Origin: Streptomyces sp. NRRL F-2580
Lineage (GTDB): Bacteria > Actinomycetota > Actinomycetes > Streptomycetales > Streptomycetaceae
Assembly: GCF_000720115.1 (NCBI RefSeq)
Contig: NZ_JOIR01000010.1
Span: forward strand, 1-64,000
Direction of reading: 5' to 3'
Length of the DNA stretch: 64,000 nt
Both the position numbers and the translations under genes were made by a program. This document shows, piece by piece, positions 9,501 through 18,300 of this stretch. Positions within the stretch are counted from its first letter, which is position 1, and the number at the start of each line of letters is the position of its first letter. Below the pieces are notes generated by a model, which saw only the letters and a program-made list of their open reading frames with translations, was not told where the DNA came from and did not search any database.

Positions 9501-9678
9501 GCGCCGTCATGCGCCAGCCACCGTCCCAGTCGCCGGGTACACCGGTCTCCGGTACTCCGGTCTCCGGTACCCCGGTCTCCGGTGCGGCCGACGCGCCCGG
9601 CGCGGACGGCTCCGCTCCGCGGCCGCTCGCGACCTCCGGCACGGCGGTGCGCCGACGCAGCCTGTCCCGCCATGCCAT
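6596..9678 (-). CDS. Pro/Ala-rich VQR-repeat protein of the CIS operon, frameshifted
   Basis: Read from the ATG at 9678, a low-complexity protein of about 1,025 residues is encoded, but not in one frame. The first part (9678 to about 8095) and the last part (about 8090 to the stop at 6596) are in different frames, and both carry the same repeat family (GSRPPLGAPLTELPPT, PTPAMPMVQRQAEPDSAG). The break falls where one repeat unit is shortened. The N-terminus (VLTVSRAAIGVSDGLAFRSG) and C-terminus (DLDDLARRLLDPVSRLLRTE) are ordered-looking and probably conserved; the centre is disordered. Many copies of the tripeptide Val-Gln-Arg recur. Position between the chaperone genes and the second tube gene suggests a particle or assembly role. 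Function is unknown. The shift may be real or an assembly error in repeats. Confidence 0.75.
7615..8720. repeat. Imperfect direct repeats encoding the MPMVQ units
   Basis: On the plus strand the block beginning GCTGGACCATGGGCATGGC recurs near 7631, 7831, 7979, 8147, 8357 and 8640, at spacings of roughly 150-280 bases. It alternates with a second block (GGGAGTTCGGTGAGGGGCGC and variants). These encode the MPMVQRQAEP and LGAPLTELPPT units of the Pro/Ala-rich CIS protein. The unequal spacing indicates gain and loss of sub-units by recombination, and the frameshift at about 8081-8095 lies inside this array. Confidence 0.85.
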
Positions 9679-9682
9679 GCGT

Positions 9683-9841
9683 TCAACCGCCTTCGTTCAC
9701 ACGGGTGTTGATTCGAGCTATCTCGGTGACCCACTCCTGGCGCTCGCCGTGGGTCAGGTCGAGGATCTCGTCGCGTTGCCAGTGGAAGTGGTAGGCGATG
9801 TACGCGATCTCCTCCTTCAGTCGGGGGAGGGCGTACGTCAC
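9683..9841 (-). CDS. Small DUF6760-like tail-assembly protein
   Basis: A 52-residue protein starting with GTG at 9841, which overlaps the stop of the preceding chaperone-like gene by four bases (GTGA). The sequence is helical, with a Trp-x-x-Asp-Glu-Ile-Leu core (HFHWQRDEILDLTHGERQEW) and an IARIN segment near the end. It resembles the short DUF6760 proteins that follow tail-tube chaperone genes in eCIS clusters (name from memory), an arrangement like the gpG/gpT chaperone pairs of long-tailed phages. The VQR-repeat gene starts four bases after its stop. The gene is easily missed because of its length. Confidence 0.8.
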   Translation of the reverse strand: MTYALPRLKEEIAYIAYHFHWQRDEILDLTHGERQEWVTEIARINTRVNEGG

Positions 9842-10335
9842 GATTCCCCCAGGCGCCCACCGGACAGGTCGACCTCGAAGCCGCCTTCGCAGTGCGGGCA
9901 GGTGACCGCCGCGCGGGTGTGCCCCTCGCTGTTGACGCGCCGGTAGAAGTCCTGGAGGAACGCGACGTCGGTCGCGTACATCCGCTCGACGATCCCGGCG
10001 TGCACGTCGGTGATGGTGCCGAGGCGGGTGATCACCTGGCTGAGCAGCACCACGCTCAGGTACGCCGGGTTCTCCTTGACCCGCAGGTCGATCTGCGGGC
10101 GCAGTTCGTCGCGGGCGGTGGCCAGGCGCATCGAGCCGTGCCGGTGCAGCGTGCCCGCTTCGTCGACGTACCCGCGCGGCAGCTCGAACTCGAACTCCGT
10201 CCGCAGGCCGTGGTCCTCGCGCGCCGCCGGAGCGGCGGCGGCCGGGGGCGCCGCCGCCTGCTCCGGGGCCGTCGTGGGCGCCGTGACCTGGAGGATCTCC
10301 TCCAGGCTTCCTGCCGTCACCGTACGACGTCTCAT
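9838..10335 (-). CDS. Tail assembly chaperone-like protein
   Basis: A 165-residue protein placed directly after the inner tube gene, with which it overlaps by four bases (ATGA). After an Ala/Pro-rich linker (residues 15-45) comes the conserved core (LRTEFEFELPRGY, LHRHGSMRLATARDELRP, RVKENPAYLSVVLLSQVIT, DVAFLQDFYRRVN). A C-terminal Cys-Pro-His-Cys pair (VTCPHCEGGF) could form half of a metal site. This pattern matches the phage tail assembly proteins that load tube or tape-measure subunits. A chaperone role is inferred from family and position. Confidence 0.85.
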   Translation of the reverse strand: MRRRTVTAGSLEEILQVTAPTTAPEQAAAPPAAAAPAAREDHGLRTEFEFELPRGYVDEAGTLHRHGSMRLATARDELRPQIDLRVKENPAYLSVVLLSQVITRLGTITDVHAGIVERMYATDVAFLQDFYRRVNSEGHTRAAVTCPHCEGGFEVDLSGGRLGES

Positions 10336-10772
10336 TCGACGATGATCTCCTCGAACACGATGGTCACGGATTCGGTGGCCGCGGCGGACTCGCCGGCCTT
10401 GAGGGAGGGGCCCTCCCACTTGGAGGCCCAGCCCTGCATCAGCTGGATGCGGCGGACGGTCGCGCCCGTGGAGTCCTTGATCTCGATGGTGAGGTTCTGC
10501 CGTGCGGTGTCGACGGCCCCGTTGTTCAGGGTCTCCTTGATCCACTTGGTGAACTCGCTGCTCTTGTCGAGTCCCCGGGTGATCGTGACCTCGCCGGCCT
10601 GGCGGGCGCCGGGCTGCTTGCGGATGATCTGCTTGCCCTCCGCGCTGACCTGGCGGACCTCGACGACCTCTTCCTCGACGGTCAGGCCGCTGATCTCCTG
10701 GATCGACTCGACCAGGTAACCACCGAGCTGTACGCCGAAGATATGGGTGGAAAGAGCATCGCCCTCTGCCAT
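10332..10772 (-). CDS. Inner tube protein (gp19-like, Cis1/Afp1 type)
   Basis: A 146-residue tail-tube protein, the building block of the needle expelled on contraction. Family features are the N-terminal ALSTHIFGVQLGGYLVESIQ, the loop SAEGKQIIRKQPGARQAGEV that forms the tube lumen, and the C-terminal ATESVTIVFEEIIVE. It lies 38 bases downstream of the sheath gene and overlaps the chaperone-like gene by four bases. Sheath followed by tube is the standard eCIS order. There is only one sheath gene, unlike AFP/PVC which have three. Confidence 0.95.
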   Translation of the reverse strand: MAEGDALSTHIFGVQLGGYLVESIQEISGLTVEEEVVEVRQVSAEGKQIIRKQPGARQAGEVTITRGLDKSSEFTKWIKETLNNGAVDTARQNLTIEIKDSTGATVRRIQLMQGWASKWEGPSLKAGESAAATESVTIVFEEIIVE

Positions 10773-10810
10773 GACTGTCCTTCACCTTTCCTTGCTGCTG
10801 CCCCGGAGGG

Positions 10811-12370
10811 TCACTCGTCGATGAGGCTGGTGCTGTCGGAGAACTGGGCCAGCCGGAAGACCACGAACTCGGCGGGCTTGACCGGCGACACGCCGATCTC
10901 GCAGACCACGCGGCCCTGGTCGATCGACTCCTGCGGGTTGTTGTCCCGGTCGCACTTGACGTAGAACGCCTCCGCGGCCGTGCGGCCGAACAGCGCGCCG
11001 CGGCGCCACTCCTCGGTGAGGAACGCGGTGACGTTGCGCCGGATGCTCGACCAGAGCCGGTCGTCGTTGGGCTCGAAGACCACCCACTGGGTACCCAGGA
11101 GGATGGACTCCTCCAGGTAGTTGAAGAGGCGGCGCACGTTCAGGTAGCGCCAGGCCGGGTCGGAGGAGAGGGTGCGGGCGCCCCAGATCCGGATGCCCCG
11201 GCCGGGGAAGGCCCGTACGCAGTTCACGCCGATCGGGTTGAGCAGGTCCTGCTCGCCCTTGCTCAGGCGCAGTTCCAGGTCCACCGCGCCGCGGATCACC
11301 TCGTTGGCGGGGGCCTTGTGGACACCGCGCTCGGCGTCGCTGCGCGCCCACACGCCGGCGACGTGGCCGCTCGGCGGGACGGTCGTGTTGCGCCCGGCGG
11401 CCGGGTCGAAGACCTTCACCCACGGGTAGTAGAGGGTGGCGTAGCGGGAGTCGTATCCCGCCTCGTCGTTGCGCCAGGTGCGCACCTGCTGGGCGGAGAG
11501 CCCCGGCGGGGTGTCCAGGACGGCCACGCGGTCGCCCATCTGCTCGCAGTGCGAGATCACCGCGAGCTGTACGGTGCGCACGCCCTCGGAGTCGATGTCG
11601 CCGCGCTGGTAGGCGCTCATCAGGTCCGGGACCGCGACCATGGTGATCTCGTCGATGGTCTCCAGGCCTGCGAACCCGGTGCGGGCGGCGGAGTCGCCGA
11701 CGTACTCGGCGGGGTCGAGCCGGGCCACGCCGTCGCGGCCGGCCGGGGCGGGCGACGCGGCGGGGGCGTCGGGCACGGCGACGGTCTGCGCGGCGGGCCG
11801 GGTCTGGGCCGCGCCCCGCTGCTCGGTGACCTCGATCAGCTTCGAGGCGCGGGCCTGGGTGACGAGGTAGCCCTTGACGTTCTTGCGGGCGGACACCTCG
11901 TAGGTCTCGGCGACCTGCTCGCCCTGGCGGACCAGGACCTTGAAGCGGTCCTCGGGCGGGTTCTCGCCGTCCGAGTCGGCGATCTCCACGGACACGCCGG
12001 TGACGCCCGGCCGGGCCGTGAGGACGAAGCCGCCGAGCTCGACGGGCTCCGCGGCGCGGGGCTGCGGGACGGAGCCCGCGGCGGCCGGTGCGGAGGAGTC
12101 CTGGGCCTGTCCGCCGATGCGGACGACGTAGGCGGCGCCGCCGCCGTTGGCGAAGTACCCGTAGACGGCGTGGGGCAGGTAGGTGCCCTCGCCGAAGCCG
12201 CCGAACCGCTGGGAGTACTGGTCCCAGCTGGTGACCAGGGTCGGCTCGTGGAACGGGCCGCTCTGGGCGAAGCCCACGAACGCGGCGACGGCGGTGCCGA
12301 CCCCTTCGATCGGGCGAGCACCGGACTGCACCTCCTCCACGTACACGCCCGGGGTGAGGTACGTCGGCAT
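10811..12370 (-). CDS. Contractile sheath protein (Cis2/Afp2 type)
   Basis: A 519-residue phage tail sheath protein. The N-terminus (YLTPGVYVEEVQSGARPIEG) and C-terminal domain (YLNVRRLFNYLEESILLGTQ, WSSIRRNVTAFLTEEWRRGA, FYVKCDRDNNPQESIDQGRV) are diagnostic; these strands interlock neighbouring subunits. A variable insertion at about 100-260 is the surface-exposed region. The ATG at 12370 has a GAAGGAG ribosome binding site five bases upstream, and the 157-base gap before it holds nested palindromes that may be a promoter or operator for the structural genes. Confidence 0.97.
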   Translation of the reverse strand: MPTYLTPGVYVEEVQSGARPIEGVGTAVAAFVGFAQSGPFHEPTLVTSWDQYSQRFGGFGEGTYLPHAVYGYFANGGGAAYVVRIGGQAQDSSAPAAAGSVPQPRAAEPVELGGFVLTARPGVTGVSVEIADSDGENPPEDRFKVLVRQGEQVAETYEVSARKNVKGYLVTQARASKLIEVTEQRGAAQTRPAAQTVAVPDAPAASPAPAGRDGVARLDPAEYVGDSAARTGFAGLETIDEITMVAVPDLMSAYQRGDIDSEGVRTVQLAVISHCEQMGDRVAVLDTPPGLSAQQVRTWRNDEAGYDSRYATLYYPWVKVFDPAAGRNTTVPPSGHVAGVWARSDAERGVHKAPANEVIRGAVDLELRLSKGEQDLLNPIGVNCVRAFPGRGIRIWGARTLSSDPAWRYLNVRRLFNYLEESILLGTQWVVFEPNDDRLWSSIRRNVTAFLTEEWRRGALFGRTAAEAFYVKCDRDNNPQESIDQGRVVCEIGVSPVKPAEFVVFRLAQFSDSTSLIDE

Positions 12371-12393
12371 GCTCGCTCCTTCGGGTTACGGCT

Positions 12394-12425
12394 CTGTGAT
12401 CAGGTCTGATCAGATCTGTCCACAG
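12394..12425. promoter_or_regulatory. Nested palindromes upstream of the sheath gene
   Basis: Between the ATPase stop (12528) and the sheath start (12370) the sequence contains CTGTG...CACAG arms (12394-12398 and 12421-12425) that enclose two overlapping TGATCAG palindromes. This is the longest gap inside the minus-strand CIS genes and a natural place for an internal promoter. An operator role is inferred from symmetry alone; no regulator can be assigned, although the LuxR-type gene at 18758-19429 is the obvious candidate. Confidence 0.4.
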
Positions 12426-12527
12426 CCTTTCCGGAGGTCGCCGTCGTGGGCAGAGACGTTCGGCCCTGGCCGGGGGCAAGTGCGCTGCCCTCCTGGTCGC
12501 CCCTGCCGGACCGGCCAGGCAGCGCGC

Positions 12528-14621
12528 TCACACCTCCGTGATCTGCCCCAGGTACGGACCGAACTCGCTCTCCAGGACCAGCCGGCCGAGCTTGCGGTAC
12601 TCCTGGGCGACCGCCGTCACCACCTGGCCCATGGTCAGCGGTTCGCCCGACGCGGCCGCGAAGTAGGCGGCCGTCACGGCGCAGGCCCGGATCGAGCCTC
12701 CGGCCAGCTCGAAGCGGTCGGCGCAGAAGGCGAGATCGAGGTCGCCGGCCCGGGGCAGCCGCTCGCCCAGGCACCGCTCCCACAGGGCCAGGCGCTGGGT
12801 GGCGTCGGGCACGGGGAAGTCGGCGACCACGTCGAGGCGGCGGGTGAACGCCTCGTCGAGGTTGGCCCGCAGGTTGGTCGTCAGGATGGCGATGCCGTCG
12901 AAGGACTCCATGCGCTGGAGCAGGTACGCCGACTCCATGTTGGCGTGCTTGTCGTGGGCGTCCTTCACCTCGGAGCGCTTGCCGAAGATCGCGTCGGCCT
13001 CGTCGAACAGCAGGACCGCGTTGACGGCCGACGCCTCGGTGAAGATCCGCTCCAGGTTCTTCTCGGTCTCGCCGACGTACTTGTCCACAACGGTGGACAG
13101 GTCCACCACGTACAGGTCCATGCCGAGGTCGGCCGCCACCACCTCGGCGGACATGGTCTTGCCGGTGCCGGAGGACCCGGCGAACAGCGCGATCACCCCG
13201 CGTCCGCGCCCGCCGCCGGGCCGCATGCCCCACTGGCCGAGGACCTGGTCGCGGTGGCGGGCGCGCACCGCGAGTTCCCGCAGCCGGCGGTGGGTGGGAG
13301 CGGGCAGCACCAGGTCGTCCCAGCCCACCGCGGGCTCCACCCGGCGGGCGAGGCGGGCGAGCCCCGCGCCGTTCTGGGCCCGTACGGCGGCGCGCAGGTC
13401 GTCGGGGGAGAGCGGGCGGCCGTCGAGTGCGGCGGTGCGCACCGCGGTGTCGGCGGCGCGCCGCAGCTGGCCGGCGTCGAGGCGGTGCGCGGACACGGAC
13501 CGGGCGAGCGCGTCGGTGTCCCCGGCCGCGCCGTGCTCTCCGGCGGCCCGCTCCAGCGCGTGCCGCCAGCGGGTGGCGTGCCGCTCGGGGGTGGGGGCCG
13601 CCACCGTGAGGGTGACGGGGGTGGCGGCCGCCCAGGCGGGTTCCCAGCCGCTGGTTCCGTACGTGAACAGGGGGATGCCGCGCAGCACGGTGCACAGGGT
13701 GCGCAGGACGCGGGCCCGCTCGTCGGGCTGGTCGGGCAGTTCCTCCAGCGGCCCGAGCAGCACGCCGGCGCCCGTCAGGCGGGCCTCGCGGGCGACGGCG
13801 CGGACGAGTTCGGGCAGGGCCCGGGCGTGTGGGGCCAGTGCCGCCGCGTCCAGGGCGAGGGGAGTGGGCCCGCACGCGTGCAGTGCGGCGGCCGCGAGGC
13901 CCGCGGGGTCGCCGCCGCGGGCCCGCAGGTGGACGTGGCGGGTGCCGCTGCCGGCCGCGGCGACGGCCCGGACCAGCTCGGCCGGTTCGACGGCCGGGTC
14001 GTCGGTGGCCGCGGCGAGCACATCGGCCAGCCGCGGGTCGGGCGAGGTGTCGCCGAGCAGGTGGGCGGTGACCCGGTCCGGTACGGCCAGCACCCGTGAC
14101 AGGGGCGGCCGTTCGGGCTCGGTGACCTCCAGCAGACCGCCCGCGACGAGGGGGGCGGTGGGGGAGAGCCGGAACCGCGCGGCGGCCACGCCGGCGCGGC
14201 CGCACAGTTCGAGGGCGAGGCCGACGGTGGGCCGGCGGCGCGTCAGGTCGTCGTTGAGGTAGCCGTAGAGCCGTTCGAAGCGGGCGTCCAGGTCGGGCGC
14301 CAGGGCCACCAGGAGCAGGTCCACGTCGAGCGGCTCCAGCGCGAAGCGCGTGGCGAGGACGTCGAGCGGCGAGCCGGGCCGGGGCGCGTCCGGGGCGAGC
14401 GCGGGCAGGCCGGAGCCGTGCGGTCCGTCCAGGACGCGGGCGGCGGCCTCGGGCGTGAGGTACTGGCCCCGGTAGGGGTCGTCGGGGTCGGGATCGACGG
14501 CCCGGCGGAGCTCCACGGCCCGGCGTACCCGCTCCTCGACGAGCCGCAGGCGCGTCCACAGATGGGGGGTGGTGTCGGCCGGGGCCGCGGGCGCGGTCTC
14601 CGGCTGGACGGTGTGCGTCAC
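12528..14621 (-). CDS. AAA+ ATPase of the CIS cluster (Afp15/Pvc15 type)
   Basis: A 697-residue protein. The C-terminal AAA+ module has Walker A GSSGTGKT at 482-489, Walker B with Asp-Glu at 540-541 (VLLFDEAD), a sensor segment LTTNLRANLDEAFTRRLD near 580-600 and paired arginines at about 594-595 as the finger. The N-terminal 440 residues hold a degenerate, second ATPase-like region without a clear P-loop, as is usual for eCIS ATPases. Such ATPases are conserved in eCIS and are thought to act in assembly or cargo loading. The GTG at 14621 overlaps the DUF4255 gene stop by four bases, fixing the start. Confidence 0.93.
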   Translation of the reverse strand: MTHTVQPETAPAAPADTTPHLWTRLRLVEERVRRAVELRRAVDPDPDDPYRGQYLTPEAAARVLDGPHGSGLPALAPDAPRPGSPLDVLATRFALEPLDVDLLLVALAPDLDARFERLYGYLNDDLTRRRPTVGLALELCGRAGVAAARFRLSPTAPLVAGGLLEVTEPERPPLSRVLAVPDRVTAHLLGDTSPDPRLADVLAAATDDPAVEPAELVRAVAAAGSGTRHVHLRARGGDPAGLAAAALHACGPTPLALDAAALAPHARALPELVRAVAREARLTGAGVLLGPLEELPDQPDERARVLRTLCTVLRGIPLFTYGTSGWEPAWAAATPVTLTVAAPTPERHATRWRHALERAAGEHGAAGDTDALARSVSAHRLDAGQLRRAADTAVRTAALDGRPLSPDDLRAAVRAQNGAGLARLARRVEPAVGWDDLVLPAPTHRRLRELAVRARHRDQVLGQWGMRPGGGRGRGVIALFAGSSGTGKTMSAEVVAADLGMDLYVVDLSTVVDKYVGETEKNLERIFTEASAVNAVLLFDEADAIFGKRSEVKDAHDKHANMESAYLLQRMESFDGIAILTTNLRANLDEAFTRRLDVVADFPVPDATQRLALWERCLGERLPRAGDLDLAFCADRFELAGGSIRACAVTAAYFAAASGEPLTMGQVVTAVAQEYRKLGRLVLESEFGPYLGQITEV

Positions 14622-15397
14622 GGCTGTCGTTCCCCCCGTCGGCGGCGCGCGGGTACGTTCGGCCGTGGCCGGGAGCCGCCGAAGCCCTCGGGTCCCGGCA
14701 CGTTCAGCCCGACGTAGCGCAGGCGGCGCCGGCTCTCGGCCCCGTCCGCCTCGGCCCCGTCCGCCTCGGCCCCGTCCGGCTCCGGCCTGTCCGTTGCGGA
14801 CCCGTCCGCTTCGGACCCTCCCGGATCGACCTGCGGTACGGAGTTCACCACGAGCCCCTCGGTGACCGGCGGGGCCGTGATCGCGCTGATGCCGGCCAGC
14901 GGCGCCTTCACGCGCAGCCCGAGGGACGGCTTCAGGTCGCCGCCCAGCGCCGACCACACGTCGGAGGCGGCCGGTGCGTCCATGCCGGTACCGCCCGCGT
15001 CCACGTCCACGATCAGGCCGAGTTCGGCGAGCGTGCCGGTGAGCAGGCGCGGGGGCAGCGTGTCGGTGTTGACGAGGCAGGAGAGCACCTGGGAGAGCAG
15101 CCGGTGCTCGTCCTGCGGTCTGCTCGCCCACGCGGTGACCAGGTACGTCAGCTCGAACCAGCGCGGCGGGGTGCGGCGCGCGACGACGAAACCGTCCGCG
15201 TCGTACACCTCGCCCGCGCCGCTGCCGCGCCGGGTGTGGTCCTCGCGGATGTCGTACAGGAACACGCAGACCGTGGGCGCGCTGCGGCGCGCCGCCCAGT
15301 CACTCGTCGGGGCGTCGAAGACCACCTCGATGCCCGACGCCTCCAGGCCGGACTCCGCCAGCAGCCGGCGCAGCCCCTCGTCGACTTCGTGGATCAT
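14618..15397 (-). CDS. DUF4255-type CIS protein (Afp16/Pvc16-like cap candidate)
   Basis: A 259-residue protein with an N-terminal domain typical of DUF4255 (MIHEVDEGLRRLLAE, IEVVFDAPTSDWAARRSAPT, VCVFLYDIREDHTRR, WFELTYLVTAWASRPQDEHR). In eCIS this family includes the tube/sheath terminator or cap. The C-terminal 60 residues are an acidic Asp-Gly-Ala-Glu repeat (EADGAEADGAE) followed by a very basic end, which looks disordered. Start ATG at 15397 overlaps the stop of the propeller gene by four bases, and its own stop overlaps the ATPase start by four. Confidence 0.85.
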   Translation of the reverse strand: MIHEVDEGLRRLLAESGLEASGIEVVFDAPTSDWAARRSAPTVCVFLYDIREDHTRRGSGAGEVYDADGFVVARRTPPRWFELTYLVTAWASRPQDEHRLLSQVLSCLVNTDTLPPRLLTGTLAELGLIVDVDAGGTGMDAPAASDVWSALGGDLKPSLGLRVKAPLAGISAITAPPVTEGLVVNSVPQVDPGGSEADGSATDRPEPDGAEADGAEADGAESRRRLRYVGLNVPGPEGFGGSRPRPNVPARRRRGERQP

Positions 15398-18300
15398 CGG
15401 CGGGTCACCTCGTCGGGCGGCTGCACCGAGCCGCCGACCACGAGGAAGTCGGTCTGCACCGGCGAGAAGCCGGGGCCGCTCGCCGTGATGGTCCGGGGGC
15501 CCGTCTGGTCCTTGGCCAGGATCAGCAGCTGCCCGATGAACGTGCCGTCGCGCTGCGGGAACGTCGGTGCCGCGGCCGCCGTGATGCCCGGCTTCCACGT
15601 GAACCGCACCGGCACGCCGGGCGGGAAGTCCTCGCCGCGCACGGAGGTGACGAAGCCGGGCTTGCCGATCGGCGGCACGGCGACGATGCGCGGCTGGAGG
15701 ATGCGCAGCTGCTGCTGGGCTGTGTTGTCGCGGGGGTCGGCGTCCGTGCCCGTCGTGGTCAGGTTGCCGGTCACCTGGGCGGTGAGCGCCTTGTCGGGGG
15801 TGAGGACGACCCGCAGGACGGTCCGGGCGCCCGGAGCCAGGTCCGGCAGGGCGCACTCCCCGAACGCGTCGCAGCCCGGCGGCATTCCGGCGCTCGGTAC
15901 GCCCTGCGGGAGGCCGATGCGCAGCCGCAGGCCGGTGGCCAGGGCGTTGCGGCCGTTGCGGACGGTGTACGTGACGACGACGCGGCCGCCGACGTAGCCG
16001 GGGTTCGGCTGCGCCGTGATGCTCAGCCCGGGGCCGGCCGGGGGTGCGGGCGGCTCCGGCTGCGGCGCGGGCGTCGTCGGCGGGGCGGGGGTCGGCGGTG
16101 CCGGGGTCGGAGTCGGCGGGGTGGGGGTCGGCTTCGGGGGTACGGGTGCCTCGCGCACCGGCACCACGGTCCGCCCGGAGTTGTCGCTGGGTCGGGGGTC
16201 GATCACGGTGCCCGTGACGGACCAGTCCACCGGCTGGTCCCCGGGGGTGACGCCGGTGAGGGTGACGGTCACCGGGACGGTGGTGCCGGGGCGGACCACG
16301 CCCAGGGTGCAGGTCAGCGCGGCCGTGTCACAGGTGGCGCCGGGCGCGGTGAGCCCGGTGACGCTCACGCCGAGCGGGGGCGAGACGGTCAGCCGGGTTC
16401 CGGGTGAGGCCGCGGGGCCCTGGTTGACGACGTCCACGCGGACGGTGGCGGAGCCGCCGACGGTGAGCGGCGCGGCCTTCTCGGGTGCCCGTACCGCGAG
16501 GTCCACGGACTGCTGCACGCCGGGTTCCTTCTGGCGGCCCGGCAGGCCGGTGACGAGCAGGGTGTGGTCGCCGGAGGCCACGTCGACCAGCTTCAGCTTC
16601 TCCGGGCTGTTGGGGGCACGGGAGCCGCGGGCACTGAGCACCAGGCTCTTGCCGTCGGCGGTCCACGCGGCGTCGCGGGGTTGGAACGGTCCCTTGGCCG
16701 TGGGCTCGGGCAGTTCCCGGCCGCAGGCCCCCGGCACGTCGCGGGCGGCGTCGGGCAGCAGGACCCGGCAGCCACCGCCGGTCGCGGAGGCGAGCAGGAT
16801 GCCGCTGCGCTCGTCGACGCGGCCGCCGCCGTTCTTGCGGTTGAAGGCGATGGTGGCGCCGTCCGGGGAGAACGCCGGGCTGTCGTCGATGACTTCGCAG
16901 GCACCGGGGCACAGGGTGGCGCTCAGGTCGCGCTGGCGGTCCAGGTGGTCCACGGGCACGGTCCAGACGTGCTTGTTGCCGCCGTTGCCGTTGATCACGA
17001 GGTTGCGGGTGAAGGCCAGGGTCGTTCCGTCGGAGGACCACGTGGGCTGGGCGTCGCCCAGCCGGGCCTGGCCGGCGGGCGGGGCGATCTCGCCGCGGAT
17101 CGCGCCGGTGGCGGCGTCCGCGATCAGGATGCGCGCGACGCCCGTGTCACCGCCGACCCCGCCGGGCGAGGTCCGGGTGAACGCCAGGAGCTTGCCGTCG
17201 GGGGAGAACGTCGGGTCGGTGTCCCAGTCCTCGGGGCCGCGGCCGGCGAGCGGCAGGGCCGATGCGTTGGTTCCGTCGGCGTCCGCCATCCAGATCCGCT
17301 GGATCCGGGCTTCGGGCTCGCCCTCGAAGCGGGTCAGCACGATCCTGCGCCCGTCGGGCGTGTAGTTCTGCCGCTCGGTCCACGGGTCGGAGCCGGGGGC
17401 GGGCCGGAACAGCGGGTCCTTGGCCGGGTCGGTGTTGGTGTCGGCCGCCGGGTCCTCCTTGAGGATGTCCAGGCCGAGGTCGCGCGGGTCGGAGCCGTCC
17501 ATCCGGGCGTCCTGCAGGGTCACCGCGTGCGGTCCGGCCGCCGAGGTCCGCTCGGCCACGACGCCGCCGCCGTTCAGCGGGCCGAGCCAGGTGGGCGATG
17601 CGACCTCGCGGTCCTCGCTGAGCACGAGCTGGGGGGTGTCCGCCGAGTGCGCGGGCACCCGGAAGACGTGGTCCCAGTCGCCCTTGCAGTCACAGGTGCG
17701 GTCGGGGCTGAGGAAGAGCAGACCGTTCCCGTCGGGCAGCCACGCTGCCCCGCGGGTACGCCAGTCGGCCTGGGCGCCGGCCAGCAGCGGGCCGTCGCCG
17801 CGCCCGTCGGTCCAGCGCAGGCGGGGCCCGGTCGAGTCGGCGGTGGCCGGGGTGGCGGTGTAGGCGATGACGTCCCGGTTCGCCTTGTCGTCCACCGGGT
17901 TCCACACCGGCTCGGTGGCCGTGCCGTTGGCCGGGTCGGTGACGCGGGTGGCGGCGCCGCCGCGCAGGGGACGTACGTAGACCTGCCGGCCGACGGCCTT
18001 GTCGCTGTCGGAGGAGTAGGCGAGGCGTCCGCCCTCCGGCGAGACCGTGGGGTGCTCCTCGTTCGCGGGGGAGTCGGTCAGCCGGGTGAGGCCGGTGCCG
18101 TCGGTGCGCACCAGCCACAGGTCGCGCTGGGTGCCGCCGCCGGCGGGGGCGGGCTGGGCCGAGTCGAAGACGACGGACCGGCCGTCCGGGGTCAGCCGGG
18201 GGTTCGCCGCGTCCAGGCCGCTGGTCAGGCGCCGCACCGAGCCGTCCGCGGCCCGCAGGTAGACCTGCGGGGTGCGCTCGTCGCGGCGGCCGACGAAGAC

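Noticed and set aside
5391..9946. Several plus-strand frames of 650-1,100 codons over the LysM, tube-like and VQR genes
   Set aside because: They are antisense to recognised CIS genes and consist of repeats mirrored from the opposite strand. No start signals or domains are present.
1..15397. Interpretation as a prophage
   Set aside because: No capsid, portal, terminase, integrase, lysis or attachment-site sequences are present, while an eCIS-type AAA+ ATPase and DUF4255 gene are.
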